A stretch of 64,000 nt of DNA from Histomonas meleagridis (Eukaryota; Parabasalia; Tritrichomonadida; Dientamoebidae). The stretch lies in NCBI GenBank assembly GCA_020186115.1, contig WSYJ01000052.1, positions 124,001 to 188,000 of the forward strand, given 5' to 3'. This document shows, in pieces, positions 9,877 through 19,601 of the stretch (position 1 is the first letter of the stretch; each line of letters begins with the position of its first letter). The notes below the pieces were generated by a model. The model was not told the origin of the DNA, did no database searches, and saw nothing but the letters and a program-made list of their open reading frames with translations. A program made the position numbers and the translations under genes.

Positions 9877-10944
9877 TTAATCCATGTAATGATCCATTTG
9901 GTGTTTCTTCACATACATATAACCATAACAAAATATTCCGAATGATGCAAATATAACAAACAAGCACGTCGGCAAGTTAATAAATGTCAACGTGCCAAAC
10001 GCGCCGCGTGCAAGCAAAGTGATCAGTGCCATCACTCCGCAGTCGGTTATCAAAAAGTAAATATCGAATTTGAATAGGTTCAAAATGACAACGTTTACAA
10101 CGCGGAGAACATAAACAGCGATTCTCGTGAATTTGGCCTGCTTGTTAAGGAGCTCAGGAACTGTTAATAACCCAGATCCAACGTAATGGTAAGAAAGTCG
10201 GTTTTTGTCATTTCGAATTATATTTGTGCCATTTTTGAAGCCTAAAACAGTTACCTTCTGTGGATTGAACGTGTTGAATTGTACATAGACATCACCTGGA
10301 GTACACCACCATGATCTCATGGAAGATCTCATATCTTCAATCGATTTATAGGTATATGGACTAAAGAATGTACCTCCACCAATGTAACGGAAATTCTCTT
10401 CCCTGAAGGCTTTGGATTTCTCAAAGGCTTTGATTTGTTCTTGTGGTAAATGGAATAAATTTGTACTGCCAAGATCTGATAAAAGACTTTCATTAATAGT
10501 ATAATCACCAATGGAAAAACTCTTAATGTAATTTGGTTGTTTGAAATTCTTTCTTGTTGGGTTTGAATAAAGATACCACTTTTTAAAAGATATTGAGGAA
10601 ATTTGATATGAATACCAGCCTTTGGAGTAAGTACATTCTTGGCGCTCAACACCATGGCTATCTTTTTTAATATAACATGATTCTTCGTATTGACAATATT
10701 GCACCTTTCTGGAAAGTCGAGCAGTATCCGCCTGTATATTGAAATAACTGTCGTATATTGGATAGTATTTTGGATGTTTTGAAGATAAATGAACAATTGC
10801 ATTGTCAATATCTGGATTATAATGCTTAGAAATATGGTAATATTCTGTTAAAACTTCATGTGAAAGTTTGGTACGCCTTTCATATCGCACCTCGAACAGG
10901 AAATAAATGAACCAAAAGAAACCGTGTACATACAAAACATTCAT
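9877..10944 (-). CDS. TMEM43: TMEM43/LUMA-family membrane protein
   Basis: 355 residues, first ATG at 10944 (MNVLYVHGF); the open frame itself reaches a GTG at 10950. One N-terminal hydrophobic segment is followed by a large soluble domain and three or four C-terminal helices. The block QYCQYEESCYIKKDSHGVE with the TYSKGW that follows corresponds to the MYQWVE..YSY..W block of TMEM43, and the IGDYTINESLLSDL, YIGGGTFFS and GDVYVQF segments follow in family order. TMEM43 is an ER/inner-nuclear-membrane scaffold in animals and also occurs in bacteria and protists. The lumenal domain is shorter than in animals. Confidence 0.82.
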   Translation of the reverse strand: MNVLYVHGFFWFIYFLFEVRYERRTKLSHEVLTEYYHISKHYNPDIDNAIVHLSSKHPKYYPIYDSYFNIQADTARLSRKVQYCQYEESCYIKKDSHGVERQECTYSKGWYSYQISSISFKKWYLYSNPTRKNFKQPNYIKSFSIGDYTINESLLSDLGSTNLFHLPQEQIKAFEKSKAFREENFRYIGGGTFFSPYTYKSIEDMRSSMRSWWCTPGDVYVQFNTFNPQKVTVLGFKNGTNIIRNDKNRLSYHYVGSGLLTVPELLNKQAKFTRIAVYVLRVVNVVILNLFKFDIYFLITDCGVMALITLLARGAFGTLTFINLPTCLFVIFASFGIFCYGYMYVKKHQMDHYMD

Positions 10945-11213
10945 TTGCACGATTAATTGCCACTTTTCCCAAAAATCGATTTAAATTTTATCCGAACAAA
11001 TAAAGAAATCATCTATTATAACCATTTCCTATGCTAAAATAAAAATGCGCATGGAAGCTAGATAAAAAGAATTTCACAAGATCAAAAAATTTTCGAATTA
11101 CACAATAATTACATAAAATTAATTCCTTGTTTAAAATGAAATAAACAATAAAAAAGAGTATTTGGACTCAAACATTTAGTTTTAATTCACTTAAAGAATA
11201 CAAATACACAAAA

Positions 11214-12113
11214 TTAATCGTCTTGATCTGTACCAGATGCTGTACCATATTCATTTTGTGTGTCATATTCAGCTGTGTTTTCCTCTTCTTCTCCGGAAGA
11301 TTCATCAAATGAAACTTCGTCGGATTCAGATTCGGTTGAAGTTGGATTTGATTCCGAATCGTACGAAACGAATTCGAATCTTTTTTTATCACTTCGCGAA
11401 TCTTCAGAACTCAGATATTGATCAACGGATGCAATACCTTTCTTAGCCAAAAGTTCGCGCACCTTCTGATAGGTAACCTGCGAAAATTTGGCGATATTTA
11501 TTCGGATGGTTTCGCTATCAGATTTCGGTGGAAATTTTTGTGGCTGATAACGTTGGACAATATCAACAATTTCGCTGGCTGATTCGTCTGTTGGAAGGTA
11601 TTCAAGCTTCCGACAGAGATCAATAGCTTGATTCCGAGAAATTATACTTCTTAATTTTCGAAACTCTAAAAGTGATGGTGGAGATGGGAAATCAAGAACG
11701 TCCTCTTGATTGGCAAGCATTTCTTGGAATTCTTCTATGTTGTTTGGGATGAGTTGAATCTGAGATAAAAAATCTTCAAAATCTGTGTCGTATTTTCCCT
11801 TCCAATCTGTTGGATTTAGTTTTATGGACTTAATGTCAGATAATATGGCTTGAAATATTGTTTGAAGAGAAAGGGCAAGTGATGATTCTGGATCAAAATT
11901 TTGTATAAACTTTGCGAATTTACTTTCAAACGCTGATATAAATTCGGCTGGAGAAGGAAATTTATTGTTTTCTAAGTAATCGATCCAAGATGTAAAATCA
12001 AAAAAAAATTCAGAACCTTTTGTTTGATTTAAATAATGTTGAACAAAAATCCCTAGGTTGCTGTCTAGATTCATTTGGAAACATGTTATTGCCTTTTTCT
12101 TGAAGAGTTCCAT
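11214..12113 (-). CDS. Unknown protein with acidic C-terminal tail
   Basis: 299 residues, ATG at 12113. Not recognised. Residues 1-150 are helical and Phe-rich. Residues about 150-235 hold short helices (EFRKLRSIISRNQAIDLCRKLEYLP) and a VTYQKVRELLAKKG segment. The last 55 residues are a disordered run of Glu, Asp and Ser. The middle region recalls NET/MRG-type protein-protein modules in chromatin proteins, but the match is too weak to name. The acidic tail suggests a nuclear or chaperone-like role (inference). Confidence 0.65.
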   Translation of the reverse strand: MELFKKKAITCFQMNLDSNLGIFVQHYLNQTKGSEFFFDFTSWIDYLENNKFPSPAEFISAFESKFAKFIQNFDPESSLALSLQTIFQAILSDIKSIKLNPTDWKGKYDTDFEDFLSQIQLIPNNIEEFQEMLANQEDVLDFPSPPSLLEFRKLRSIISRNQAIDLCRKLEYLPTDESASEIVDIVQRYQPQKFPPKSDSETIRINIAKFSQVTYQKVRELLAKKGIASVDQYLSSEDSRSDKKRFEFVSYDSESNPTSTESESDEVSFDESSGEEEENTAEYDTQNEYGTASGTDQDD

Positions 12114-13103
12114 ATAAATGCTGTCAACCCTGATTCCAATCTGCGCCGGTTATTCCGTTGTATTGTTATCAAAATTGTGTTGTGGCGGTTTACATTGAGT
12201 TGGATCCAAAACCGCGCTAACGCAGAAATTAAAATGTTGAAAAACAAAATATTAAAATGCGCTCATTCAATTTTTACAGATGACAAAGATCTAGGGAACT
12301 AGTATAAGCAATGCCTTATTAAAGAACAAAAAAAAGATTAAAATTAGAAAACATTTTGTAATTTACCTAAATTATGGTACTTATATTATTACCAACAGAC
12401 TTCTTACAACAACTCATTGTGATAAAATGTTTTTGTTCAAAAATTTGTTGCATATATTGTGATACTATCTATAACAACGGTTCAAATAAAAATACTATAT
12501 GTACGGAATATAAGCATCAAAGGCGCTTGCGTTATGCTAAAAATACAGATGAATTTAAGTATAAAAAGTATTACAAGTTTTTTAAAATAAAATCCTCTTT
12601 TTTTATAATTGTTTTTCTTCACGTGCTTTGTTAAAATAACTGGTTATAATTTTACCCATCCTAATAAGTGTTCATAAAATATATGTTGAAATCTTGAATT
12701 GATCTTAATGTTTCATAAAAACATTTAACTGAGTGAATTATTTTTCCAATAATAATATTCTTCTTGATAAAATCAAAGCTGGAACACTTTGTGAGTTAGG
12801 GAAAAAATAATTTATTTGGGTTGCAAAAGATTCTAAGCTTTATTCTTTCAATGTCAAATAAACTATTCAAAAAAATCATCTTTACAAATTTTATTAAAAG
12901 GTACTTTTTAAGATTGGTGTGAAATTGTTTGTTAATAAACATCATTTTCCAATATTGGAAAATTATAAAAATACAAAAAACCAAAAGAAGTTTTTCGTCT
13001 TTTAATAAAACGTGCCTTAATTAAAACAAATTTCTCATTCGTGCAAACACAGCGTTTTATTATACTCGTAATTATATCAAACAGTTGTTTATTCACCTTT
13101 CAT
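12114..13103. other. Intergenic, no convincing gene
   Basis: 990 bp, AT-rich. An 86-codon ATG frame (12374-12634) encodes a Cys/Ile/Phe-rich peptide with no family likeness and no promoter-like element, and I do not call it. Confidence 0.4.
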
Positions 13104-13748
13104 CTAATCAGATGTGAAGGATTCATATTCAGATGATTCAGATTCGTCTGAATTTGCCACAAAAAATAGATCTGTTTTGATTCGCTGGTTTTTCATTATC
13201 TTTTTTGAATCGTTTTGGAACATCCTTGAAATAGGTTCTTCAACATCATCTGGTTTTGCAAAACCAACTTGGATAAATTTGTTATTGAACACGCTCTTTT
13301 TCGATACCACAGCAAGGTATGCTGCTTTGATTGTTGCAAATTCGATCAGAGCAAACATTTCATCTCTTACTACTTGAATTCCTACCACTTGGCCAAATGT
13401 CTTGAAATAATTAAAAAGCCTAGAAACAGTGTTCAGGTTTGGTTCTAGTCCAAGAACATAAACGATATAACGCTCTCGAGTAACATTTTTTCTTAAAATT
13501 TGATAGTCAGTAGTCTTTTCAAATGTTTTGATGTATTCGTAAAGGGATTGAGAAAAAATCTGAGAGTATTTTTCTCCTAAAAAATCTTTTGTCTCAGAAG
13601 CTAATGTATCCATAGTGGTATCCTTATTCTTTAATAAGCTTAGGACAAATTGGTTAAATATTGGAACATTAGTTAAAATGTGGTTTTTCTTGGTAAATTG
13701 TAGGATCCATTTTTTAATTGAATTAGCTTGGATCTCGGAAATTTCCAT
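13104..13748 (-). CDS. RRM protein, RBM26/27-like, with N-terminal helical domain
   Basis: 214 residues from ATG 13748 (MEISEIQ); the frame is open to a TTG at 13778. Residues 1-75 form a small helical domain that may correspond to the PWI-like N-terminus of RBM26/27. Residues about 93-165 are an RRM: YIVYVLGLEPN is RNP2-like, FGQVVGIQVV follows, FALIEFATIKAAYLAV is RNP1-like, and NNKFIQVGFAKPDD ends the fold as NNRFIRV does in RBM26/27. The tail is Ser/Glu-rich. RBM26/27 function with polyadenylated-RNA exosome targeting in animals; that role here is inferred. Confidence 0.7.
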   Translation of the reverse strand: MEISEIQANSIKKWILQFTKKNHILTNVPIFNQFVLSLLKNKDTTMDTLASETKDFLGEKYSQIFSQSLYEYIKTFEKTTDYQILRKNVTRERYIVYVLGLEPNLNTVSRLFNYFKTFGQVVGIQVVRDEMFALIEFATIKAAYLAVVSKKSVFNNKFIQVGFAKPDDVEEPISRMFQNDSKKIMKNQRIKTDLFFVANSDESESSEYESFTSD

Positions 13749-13778
13749 ATGTAATGTGACATTTAATTTATAATTCAA

Positions 13779-14163
13779 TTTTTAATGACAATATTTTTTA
13801 TATAGAATTTTTTCACTAGACTTGAGTGACCACTCAAAGCCACGTCAAACTTGCAAGGGCTTAAGATATCATTAAATTTGAATAAAGAAATAAACAAACT
13901 TTTAATTTGTAAGTGTTTCTTCATAAAACCAAATATGAACAAAAATCAACATTATTCAAAAATTGCAACACAGAGTTTACTTTTGGTGAATTGGGTAACC
14001 GTTTAAATTATTTTTGGGAACAACTCAACTTTTTGTGTTGTTTATATAGACACTTTTTGACCTGGCAAAAATTAAGAATAGAAATTTTTCTTTAAAAAAC
14101 GCATGTTTTAGAGATTTGTTCACTGATTCAGTTGATATATTATATAATATATATTTTTTTTTA
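13779..14163. other. Intergenic, no gene seen
   Basis: 385 bp, AT-rich, with a (TA)-rich stretch near 14135-14160. No open frame, repeat or RNA signature was recognised. Confidence 0.4.
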
Positions 14164-15468
14164 TCACAAGGTTGCTGTATAATTCATTTCATTATAGTAT
14201 ATATTTCTTGCAAGTCCATAGATTTCATCATCTTCCGAATCTTGAAGCACATTAATTTCATCCATTAACATTCCGTTTTCGAACACCATCTGGAGCAGCT
14301 CTCTAATGTTTCCAGTTTCTGCCACATTAATCAAATTGGAAATTGCATCTAGTGCAACAATTTGCACAGACTTCTTCAACGAAGACAGCGAGCACCCCAA
14401 AATATCCAAAAACCCTTTGGACACCAAACATTGCAATATTGCAATATTTGAAGAACAACATAATCTACACAAAACTCTCAGTCCCTCATTTTTCACATTA
14501 AAATCAATATTCTGAATTATGAATAAAATTGGATCTATTAATCCCGTTTCTGCGATCACCTTTCGGCCATCTTCAGAACGGGCCAAATAATAAAAGTATA
14601 GAAAAATTTGAGTGTATAACTTCTGCTCTTTCAAATTCAGTGAATCCAAAACAAATGGCCAAACAGGGGTCCCCGTGAACTGCAGCGCGAGGATTCGGTC
14701 GTTTTCGATCAACTCGCAAGCTAAACGAAGCATTGCATGTCTTTTTGATATTCTCCGAGTTTGGGTTTGAAAGATTTGCATGAAATATTGTGAATTAATT
14801 ATATGTAATCGATATGCTGGTGAAAAACGACTAATAACACGGATAGTATCAATAGCACGTATCTGCCGATCTGAGTGACGTTGTATGGTAACGGAAAATT
14901 CGAGAATTCTGTCAATAAATGGGGCCATTAATTCTTGTAATTCTGCATAACTCATAAAAACTTTGGAAAAAGATAATACATACTTTGACAACATATCCCC
15001 TTTTTTGAGATGCTCGCCAAGGAAGTTACAAATTCCAAGTTCAATAAGTCGAGCTGATATTGATAAATCCATTTTGGCAATTTCAATCAAAATTTGAATG
15101 GCACGCGTTTGTGGAAGCATTGAGTATATTATGTCAATGAAGTTAGGCGGGGCCATGTTGAATAATATTTCTTTTCCAAATTTAACATAGATAAGTATAA
15201 TTGAAAGTGCTTTGTTTCGAAGGCCACTTTGAGTTTGTGCAAGAGTAAACTCCATTAAAAATGCAAAGCGTTGTCTATCCAAGAGAAAACGTTCTCGTGG
15301 AATAATTTTACGAAATGATCTTAATAATTCCCGTTGATTTTCTTGTGGATCAGCAAGACGATCAAAATCTTCAAGAAACATGAACTCCGGAATAACGCAT
15401 GATTCAAAGTATGTTTCTTTTGGTTTTTGGAAAACTGAGGGAACTGTGGGTGCCTGTTTCTCCAGCAT
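14164..15468 (-). CDS. ARM/HEAT-repeat protein, unknown
   Basis: 434 residues, ATG 15468. The N-terminal 50 residues are extended. Residues about 55-425 are successive paired helices in the armadillo style, for example LRNKALSIILIYVKFGKEIL, GLRVLCRLCCSSNIAILQCL and VQIVALDAISNLINVAETG. The protein ends with an acidic segment (QDSEDDEIYG). The fold binds peptides or other proteins, as in importin alpha, but the Trp/Asn ladder of importin alpha is not visible. No enzyme motif. Two inverted copies of the ACCGTT-type element lie within about 30 nt upstream of the start. Confidence 0.75.
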   Translation of the reverse strand: MLEKQAPTVPSVFQKPKETYFESCVIPEFMFLEDFDRLADPQENQRELLRSFRKIIPRERFLLDRQRFAFLMEFTLAQTQSGLRNKALSIILIYVKFGKEILFNMAPPNFIDIIYSMLPQTRAIQILIEIAKMDLSISARLIELGICNFLGEHLKKGDMLSKYVLSFSKVFMSYAELQELMAPFIDRILEFSVTIQRHSDRQIRAIDTIRVISRFSPAYRLHIINSQYFMQIFQTQTRRISKRHAMLRLACELIENDRILALQFTGTPVWPFVLDSLNLKEQKLYTQIFLYFYYLARSEDGRKVIAETGLIDPILFIIQNIDFNVKNEGLRVLCRLCCSSNIAILQCLVSKGFLDILGCSLSSLKKSVQIVALDAISNLINVAETGNIRELLQMVFENGMLMDEINVLQDSEDDEIYGLARNIYYNEMNYTATL

Positions 15469-15604
15469 TTAATCGACCGTTTATCAGAGGCCGTTTATCA
15501 TTTGGCATGGAAAAACAACAAATGAAAAATGGAAAATGATTTTGCCAATAAAGAAGATAATTTTTGATTTAAATGAATATAATATTGTTCAATAAGTAGA
15601 TTTC

Positions 15605-16135
15605 ATGATTGATAATTTTGATGATATTCACTCAGAATATTTTTATACAATGATTAATCATCGAATGATATACTTATTATTTGTGATTAGAAAAAATGAT
15701 ATAAATGTATATTTAAATTTTTTACATGAAATCGAAATAAAAAATAAAAATAAACCTAATATTTTTGATGATATTAATGCTAAAGATATTTATTTATTAA
15801 ATTTTTATTTCAAAATAATATTTGGAAATTCTTCAATTTATTTGATACAGCATTTATTTATGCATATGAAAATGGTAAAACAGAAATAGTCAAATTACTT
15901 CTTGAGCATCAAGGCATTGATATCGATGCCAGAAATATTTTTTCATGAAAAATATGTATTGTAATTAAAATAATTTAATTGTCATTAAAGTTCATATTTA
16001 CAATTTGATATTTTAAAATTTTGTATGGGGTTTATATGTTTTGTTTGATACAGCACTTATGCTAGCACCTAAAAATAAACATGTCGAAATGGTTGAATTA
16101 ATTAAAGCAAAATAAGCTGCAAAATATTCAAATGA
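15605..16135 (+). pseudogene. Ankyrin-repeat gene relic with spacer-separated units
   Basis: The first frame (from 15605) encodes an N-terminal fragment ending INAKDI at about 15790. Two ankyrin units follow in other frames, near 15842-15940 (ending KLLLEHQGIDID) and 16050-16116 (TALMLAPKNKHVEMVELIKAK, then a stop). Between NAKD and the next TA(F/L) lie 71 and 125 nt of AT-rich DNA. In the frame of the following unit these end as W-x-x-x-x-L-F-D-TA(F/L), the same ending seen in the large array at 20.7-22.3 kb. No single frame spans it, so it is either a relic or a gene with unusual introns. Confidence 0.6.
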
Positions 16136-16563
16136 TACTAAAAAAATTTCGAATCAGAATAATATAAAAAGAAAAATTTCTAATTTTTGAAACAACACTT
16201 ATAATTGCAGCTTTTAATGATCAAAATGATATTGTTAAATTAACCACCAAATTTTCAAGAAATTAATCCCTCAAAGAAATATTGATACACCTTTTAATCT
16301 ACTAAGCTACTATTTTAATATATAATTTTTATGTTAAAATAACAAAACTGGGTGAGTATTATTAATTTTTAATGAAGAGTTGAGATTAAATACAATACCT
16401 TCTTGGAGAAATTTTAAAAAATTATCTTGTTCACAAATTTTTATTTTCGTCATACATGTTATAATTATCACTTGCTTTGGAAAATATGTGATGCTTATCC
16501 AAAAGAGAAATGTTTTAATTTTTTTATAACCGTAAAAGTGTTTCGTACACAGAGCCTTTTTTC

Positions 16564-17622
16564 ATGAAAAAAAACAAAATTTCACAGAGAAATATAACAA
16601 GGTTGCTTCTACAGTCTTTAATAAGCCCAGATGCAGCACAATCGTTTGATACTTTTGTTTCAGGATATGCTGAAATATTTGATAATTTTTCTTTTCATTT
16701 AATGCAGAAAATTGATACTAATTCTCAAGCAAAAGTTGGGTTCTTAGATGATCCATATCGTTTTTATGCAACTTCAAGCAATGGACTTTCATTTTACTCT
16801 TTAAATGAAAATAATATCGAATGTTTTCAAAGTTTCAAAATTCCAAACAAGATTGAATTTATTTGCCAGCATCCGTCTAACCCATTTCTTTTTGCTTTAT
16901 CTACTAAAAGCACTGTTCATGTATACAATTTCAAAACAGATACAAATGTAAAATTTTCATTTACCAACCAAATAACAGAAATTTCATGGCTTTCTGACAC
17001 CAATACTCTTATATTAATCCGCGGAAATCGTGAAATCGATACAATAGACATCAATCAACAACTCCTAAACAAAGCAGTTTTAACCAACAACGAGCATAAG
17101 GACGTCAACAATATTTTATTTTGTAGTCATCCCACTCGTCCATGTGTTGCCTCTATTATGAATTCCAAATTACAATTAATTGATTTCAGAGAATCACCAA
17201 CAGTTCAAACCAAAATCATAAAAGGGGCACCGACATCCATTGCGTGGCTTCCAAATGATACCTTTGGATGCGCAATTGGCCATGACGACGGAAATGTCGA
17301 CTTATTTTCTTTCCAAAGTAATTCCGTTGTTATCACGCAAAATGTATCCGAAAATGCAATAAGCGGAATATCGTTTTGTGAAACGCGGAATAATGTCGCG
17401 TCGTTTACGTCCGACAACTTGATTTTGTTCTCAACACTTCCCGTTTGGGGCTTCGGAAAGTTTAGCGTGAGTAAAACATATCCAATGCACACAAGTAATG
17501 TAACAAGCGCAAATTGGTTCCCGAGAAGCGATGGTAACCCGATGTTTATAAGCTGTGATATGGATAGTATGGTGCATATATTTGAGGTGCCAAATGAATA
17601 CATTCCAATATATGGAACATGA
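16564..17622 (+). CDS. WD40-type beta-propeller protein, unknown
   Basis: 352 residues, ATG 16564. After a basic N-terminal stretch, the protein has six or seven degenerate WD-type blades, such as FICQHPSNPFLFALSTKSTV, SIAWLPNDTFGCAIGHDDG and the closing TSANWFPRSDGNPMFISCDM. The Trp-Asp ends are poorly kept. The final HTSNVTSANWFP phrase is the best-conserved blade. No other domain is present. Such proteins are scaffolds; the complex is not identifiable. Confidence 0.75.
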   Translation: MKKNKISQRNITRLLLQSLISPDAAQSFDTFVSGYAEIFDNFSFHLMQKIDTNSQAKVGFLDDPYRFYATSSNGLSFYSLNENNIECFQSFKIPNKIEFICQHPSNPFLFALSTKSTVHVYNFKTDTNVKFSFTNQITEISWLSDTNTLILIRGNREIDTIDINQQLLNKAVLTNNEHKDVNNILFCSHPTRPCVASIMNSKLQLIDFRESPTVQTKIIKGAPTSIAWLPNDTFGCAIGHDDGNVDLFSFQSNSVVITQNVSENAISGISFCETRNNVASFTSDNLILFSTLPVWGFGKFSVSKTYPMHTSNVTSANWFPRSDGNPMFISCDMDSMVHIFEVPNEYIPIYGT

Positions 17623-17692
17623 AATAATATAAATAAATATGAGTTGTATTTAAAACTTTGTAACTTGCAGAATTAAAATATTAATTTCTTTT

Positions 17693-17864
17693 CTTATACT
17701 ACATGAAATCTAATTTTTTTCTTATACTTCAAGAAATTAAATTTCTTTTCTTATACTACATGAAATTTGATTTCTTTTCTTATACTACATGAAATTTAAT
17801 TTTTTTCTTATACTACATGAAAATTGATTTCTTTACTTATACTACATGAAATTTAATTTCTTTT
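17693..17864 (+). repeat. 29-bp tandem minisatellite, six copies
   Basis: Six head-to-tail copies of about 28-29 bp begin at 17693, 17721, 17750, 17779, 17807 and 17836. Each starts CTTATACTAC (one copy CTTATACTTC), continues ATGAAATTTRATT and ends in a T-run with one C. Copies differ at a few positions and in T-run length. The array lies between the 3' ends of two convergent genes. Confidence 0.9.
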
Positions 17865-17951
17865 CTTTCTTCTCCTAAATTTTATTTGAAAATGATAATT
17901 GTTAAGTAAAATTTATAAAATAAATACGAAGTACAAATTTGTACACTCATT

Positions 17952-19040
17952 TTATTCATTAGCCGAATTTGCTGTCGAATCCACAGCATCTTTTTTATTT
18001 AGATCGAAATCTCTTACTTTCTGGAAGAAAGGATGCTTTAACGCCTCTTCAGCTGTTATTCTCACTTTATGATCCACAATTAACATTTTTTGAGCCAAAT
18101 CTAAAGCATCACTATCTCTAGTAGTCTTTCTATTTGTTGGGATTAGGCTTTCAAAGTCTACACCTTGCATAAACGATAGTTTTGCTTTTTGTCTATTTGT
18201 TAACTTTACTCGATACTTATCGGCCCATTCAATTATTTGATTTCCGCCGATAACTTCTGCAACAGAATACAATTGATGTGCTTCATCGCCACCATCAAAT
18301 ATGTGTATGGTTTGGGTAATATATTCCAGTAGCATTACACCAACAGACCAAATGTCTACGGCATAATCGTAGTATTCATAATCTAGAAGAATTTCGGGAC
18401 ATTTATAATATCGTGTAGCAACACGTGAACTATAATTACGCATTGGATGATAAAACTCTGCTAGGCCCCAATCTCCAAGCTTTACTTGTTTAAGTGGATT
18501 TGAACATAAAACATTGAGAGGCTTTACATCTCGATGCATAATACCCAAGCTATGACTATGGAAAAGAGCTTGGAGAATGCGGTAAAAATAAAAGCGTGCT
18601 TGTGTAAGTGTCATACTCATGAAAAGTTCTTTCCAATCCATATTTGGACAATATTCTGTGACCATGGATGGAATACCTTCATGTGGATCAATAACTATAT
18701 CATAGAGTTTTAAGATATTAGGCCCTTGTACTTCGCTGAGTATTTTAAGTTCGCGTCGAACACGATCTGGATTAACTGGTTTGAGAATTTTGATGGCACA
18801 GACATTTTTTTCATCTTGTAAGGCTGTAAACACATCTGAGTAACGTCCAGACCCAATTGAGTTTATGAGTTTATAACGAGAAATATCACCAAATTTTGGG
18901 TTCCAGTGAATATACTTCCAATGACTAGGGCCAAGATCAAGATTAACGTTGGTAAAGATCTTGGATATGTTTGGGTGATTTGGATTAAACCTACCATTGA
19001 TACATGCATTTGAAATATCAAATGGATCGGTTTCCTCCAT
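17952..19040 (-). CDS. CK2A: Casein kinase 2 alpha (catalytic subunit), divergent
   Basis: 362 residues from ATG 19040 (MEETDPFD); an in-frame ATG at 19082 would add 14 hydrophobic residues. The kinase domain has the glycine loop IGSGRYSDVF, Lys in CAIKIL, HRDVKPLNV in the catalytic loop and, instead of DFG, the CK2-specific DWG in LGDWGLAEFYHP. The activation segment RVATRYYKCPEILLDY follows the CK2 pattern. CK2 is a constitutively active acidophilic Ser/Thr kinase. The N-terminus is longer than in animals and the C-terminus ends in Ser/Ala/Asn-rich residues. The basic cluster after the phosphate loop is reduced (VNPDRVRREL), so substrate or regulatory-subunit contacts may differ. Confidence 0.88.
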   Translation of the reverse strand: MEETDPFDISNACINGRFNPNHPNISKIFTNVNLDLGPSHWKYIHWNPKFGDISRYKLINSIGSGRYSDVFTALQDEKNVCAIKILKPVNPDRVRRELKILSEVQGPNILKLYDIVIDPHEGIPSMVTEYCPNMDWKELFMSMTLTQARFYFYRILQALFHSHSLGIMHRDVKPLNVLCSNPLKQVKLGDWGLAEFYHPMRNYSSRVATRYYKCPEILLDYEYYDYAVDIWSVGVMLLEYITQTIHIFDGGDEAHQLYSVAEVIGGNQIIEWADKYRVKLTNRQKAKLSFMQGVDFESLIPTNRKTTRDSDALDLAQKMLIVDHKVRITAEEALKHPFFQKVRDFDLNKKDAVDSTANSANE

Positions 19041-19092
19041 CCGATTTATCGATAGAAAATAAACATAACAAAAATTGAACATACAAAGTTAA

Positions 19093-19101
19093 TAAACGGT
19101 C
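19093..19101 (-). promoter_or_regulatory. Myb-site-like GACCGTTTA element upstream of CK2 alpha
   Basis: GACCGTTTA in the gene's orientation, 11 nt before the ATG at 19082 and about 52 nt before the ATG at 19040. It matches the element seen at other promoters here and does not decide between the two starts. Confidence 0.4.
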
Positions 19102-19443
19102 GCAATAGTCACAACAAAAAAATATCAATTTGACATATTTGGTACAAATCTCTTTTTTAAGAATTCATCTATTTTTTTTAACAAGTATATTTAGAAATAT
19201 GTTTGTTATTTCTTTTGTATTAATTCTTTCCTGTGTTTCAGAAATTTATCTCTTTTACCATATTGATCATTTCTTCTATATCCTCCAACGAAAAGGTATT
19301 AAATTCAGTATCCTATAACAAAGAATAATGATATAAGTATTACATTTTTGTTTAATTTTTTTTTTAAATAAATTTTATGAATAGTTTTCTATTCGATTAA
19401 TCTAAAAGTTCACTTGAATTGTTCTTATTTTATTTTAACTAAA

Positions 19444-19539
19444 AATGCATAATCAATTAATGTAACATTTTTTTGGTTAACAAATGAACATCTTTCGCAA
19501 AGGAATGGAACAATTTTATGTGATGATATTTCTTGAAGT
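19444..19539 (-). pseudogene. Relic of a DUF3447-ankyrin gene
   Basis: Read on the minus strand this 96-bp patch gives QEISS, then CERC-FVN-KNVTLIDYA, close to the QEISS and YERCDFVNDKNVTLIDYA of the intact DUF3447 domain at 22.8-22.9 kb. The intervening residues are shortened and no longer frame follows. It sits just past the 3' end of the ADP-ribosyltransferase-like gene. Confidence 0.6.
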
Positions 19540-19601
19540 CTTTTAACTTTTATTTTAATATTTAATATTTAAATTCATTTTTTTTTTATTGAAAATTAGT
19601 T

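Noticed and set aside
12374..12634. 86-codon ATG frame
   Set aside because: AT-driven composition, no recognised domain, no promoter-like element.
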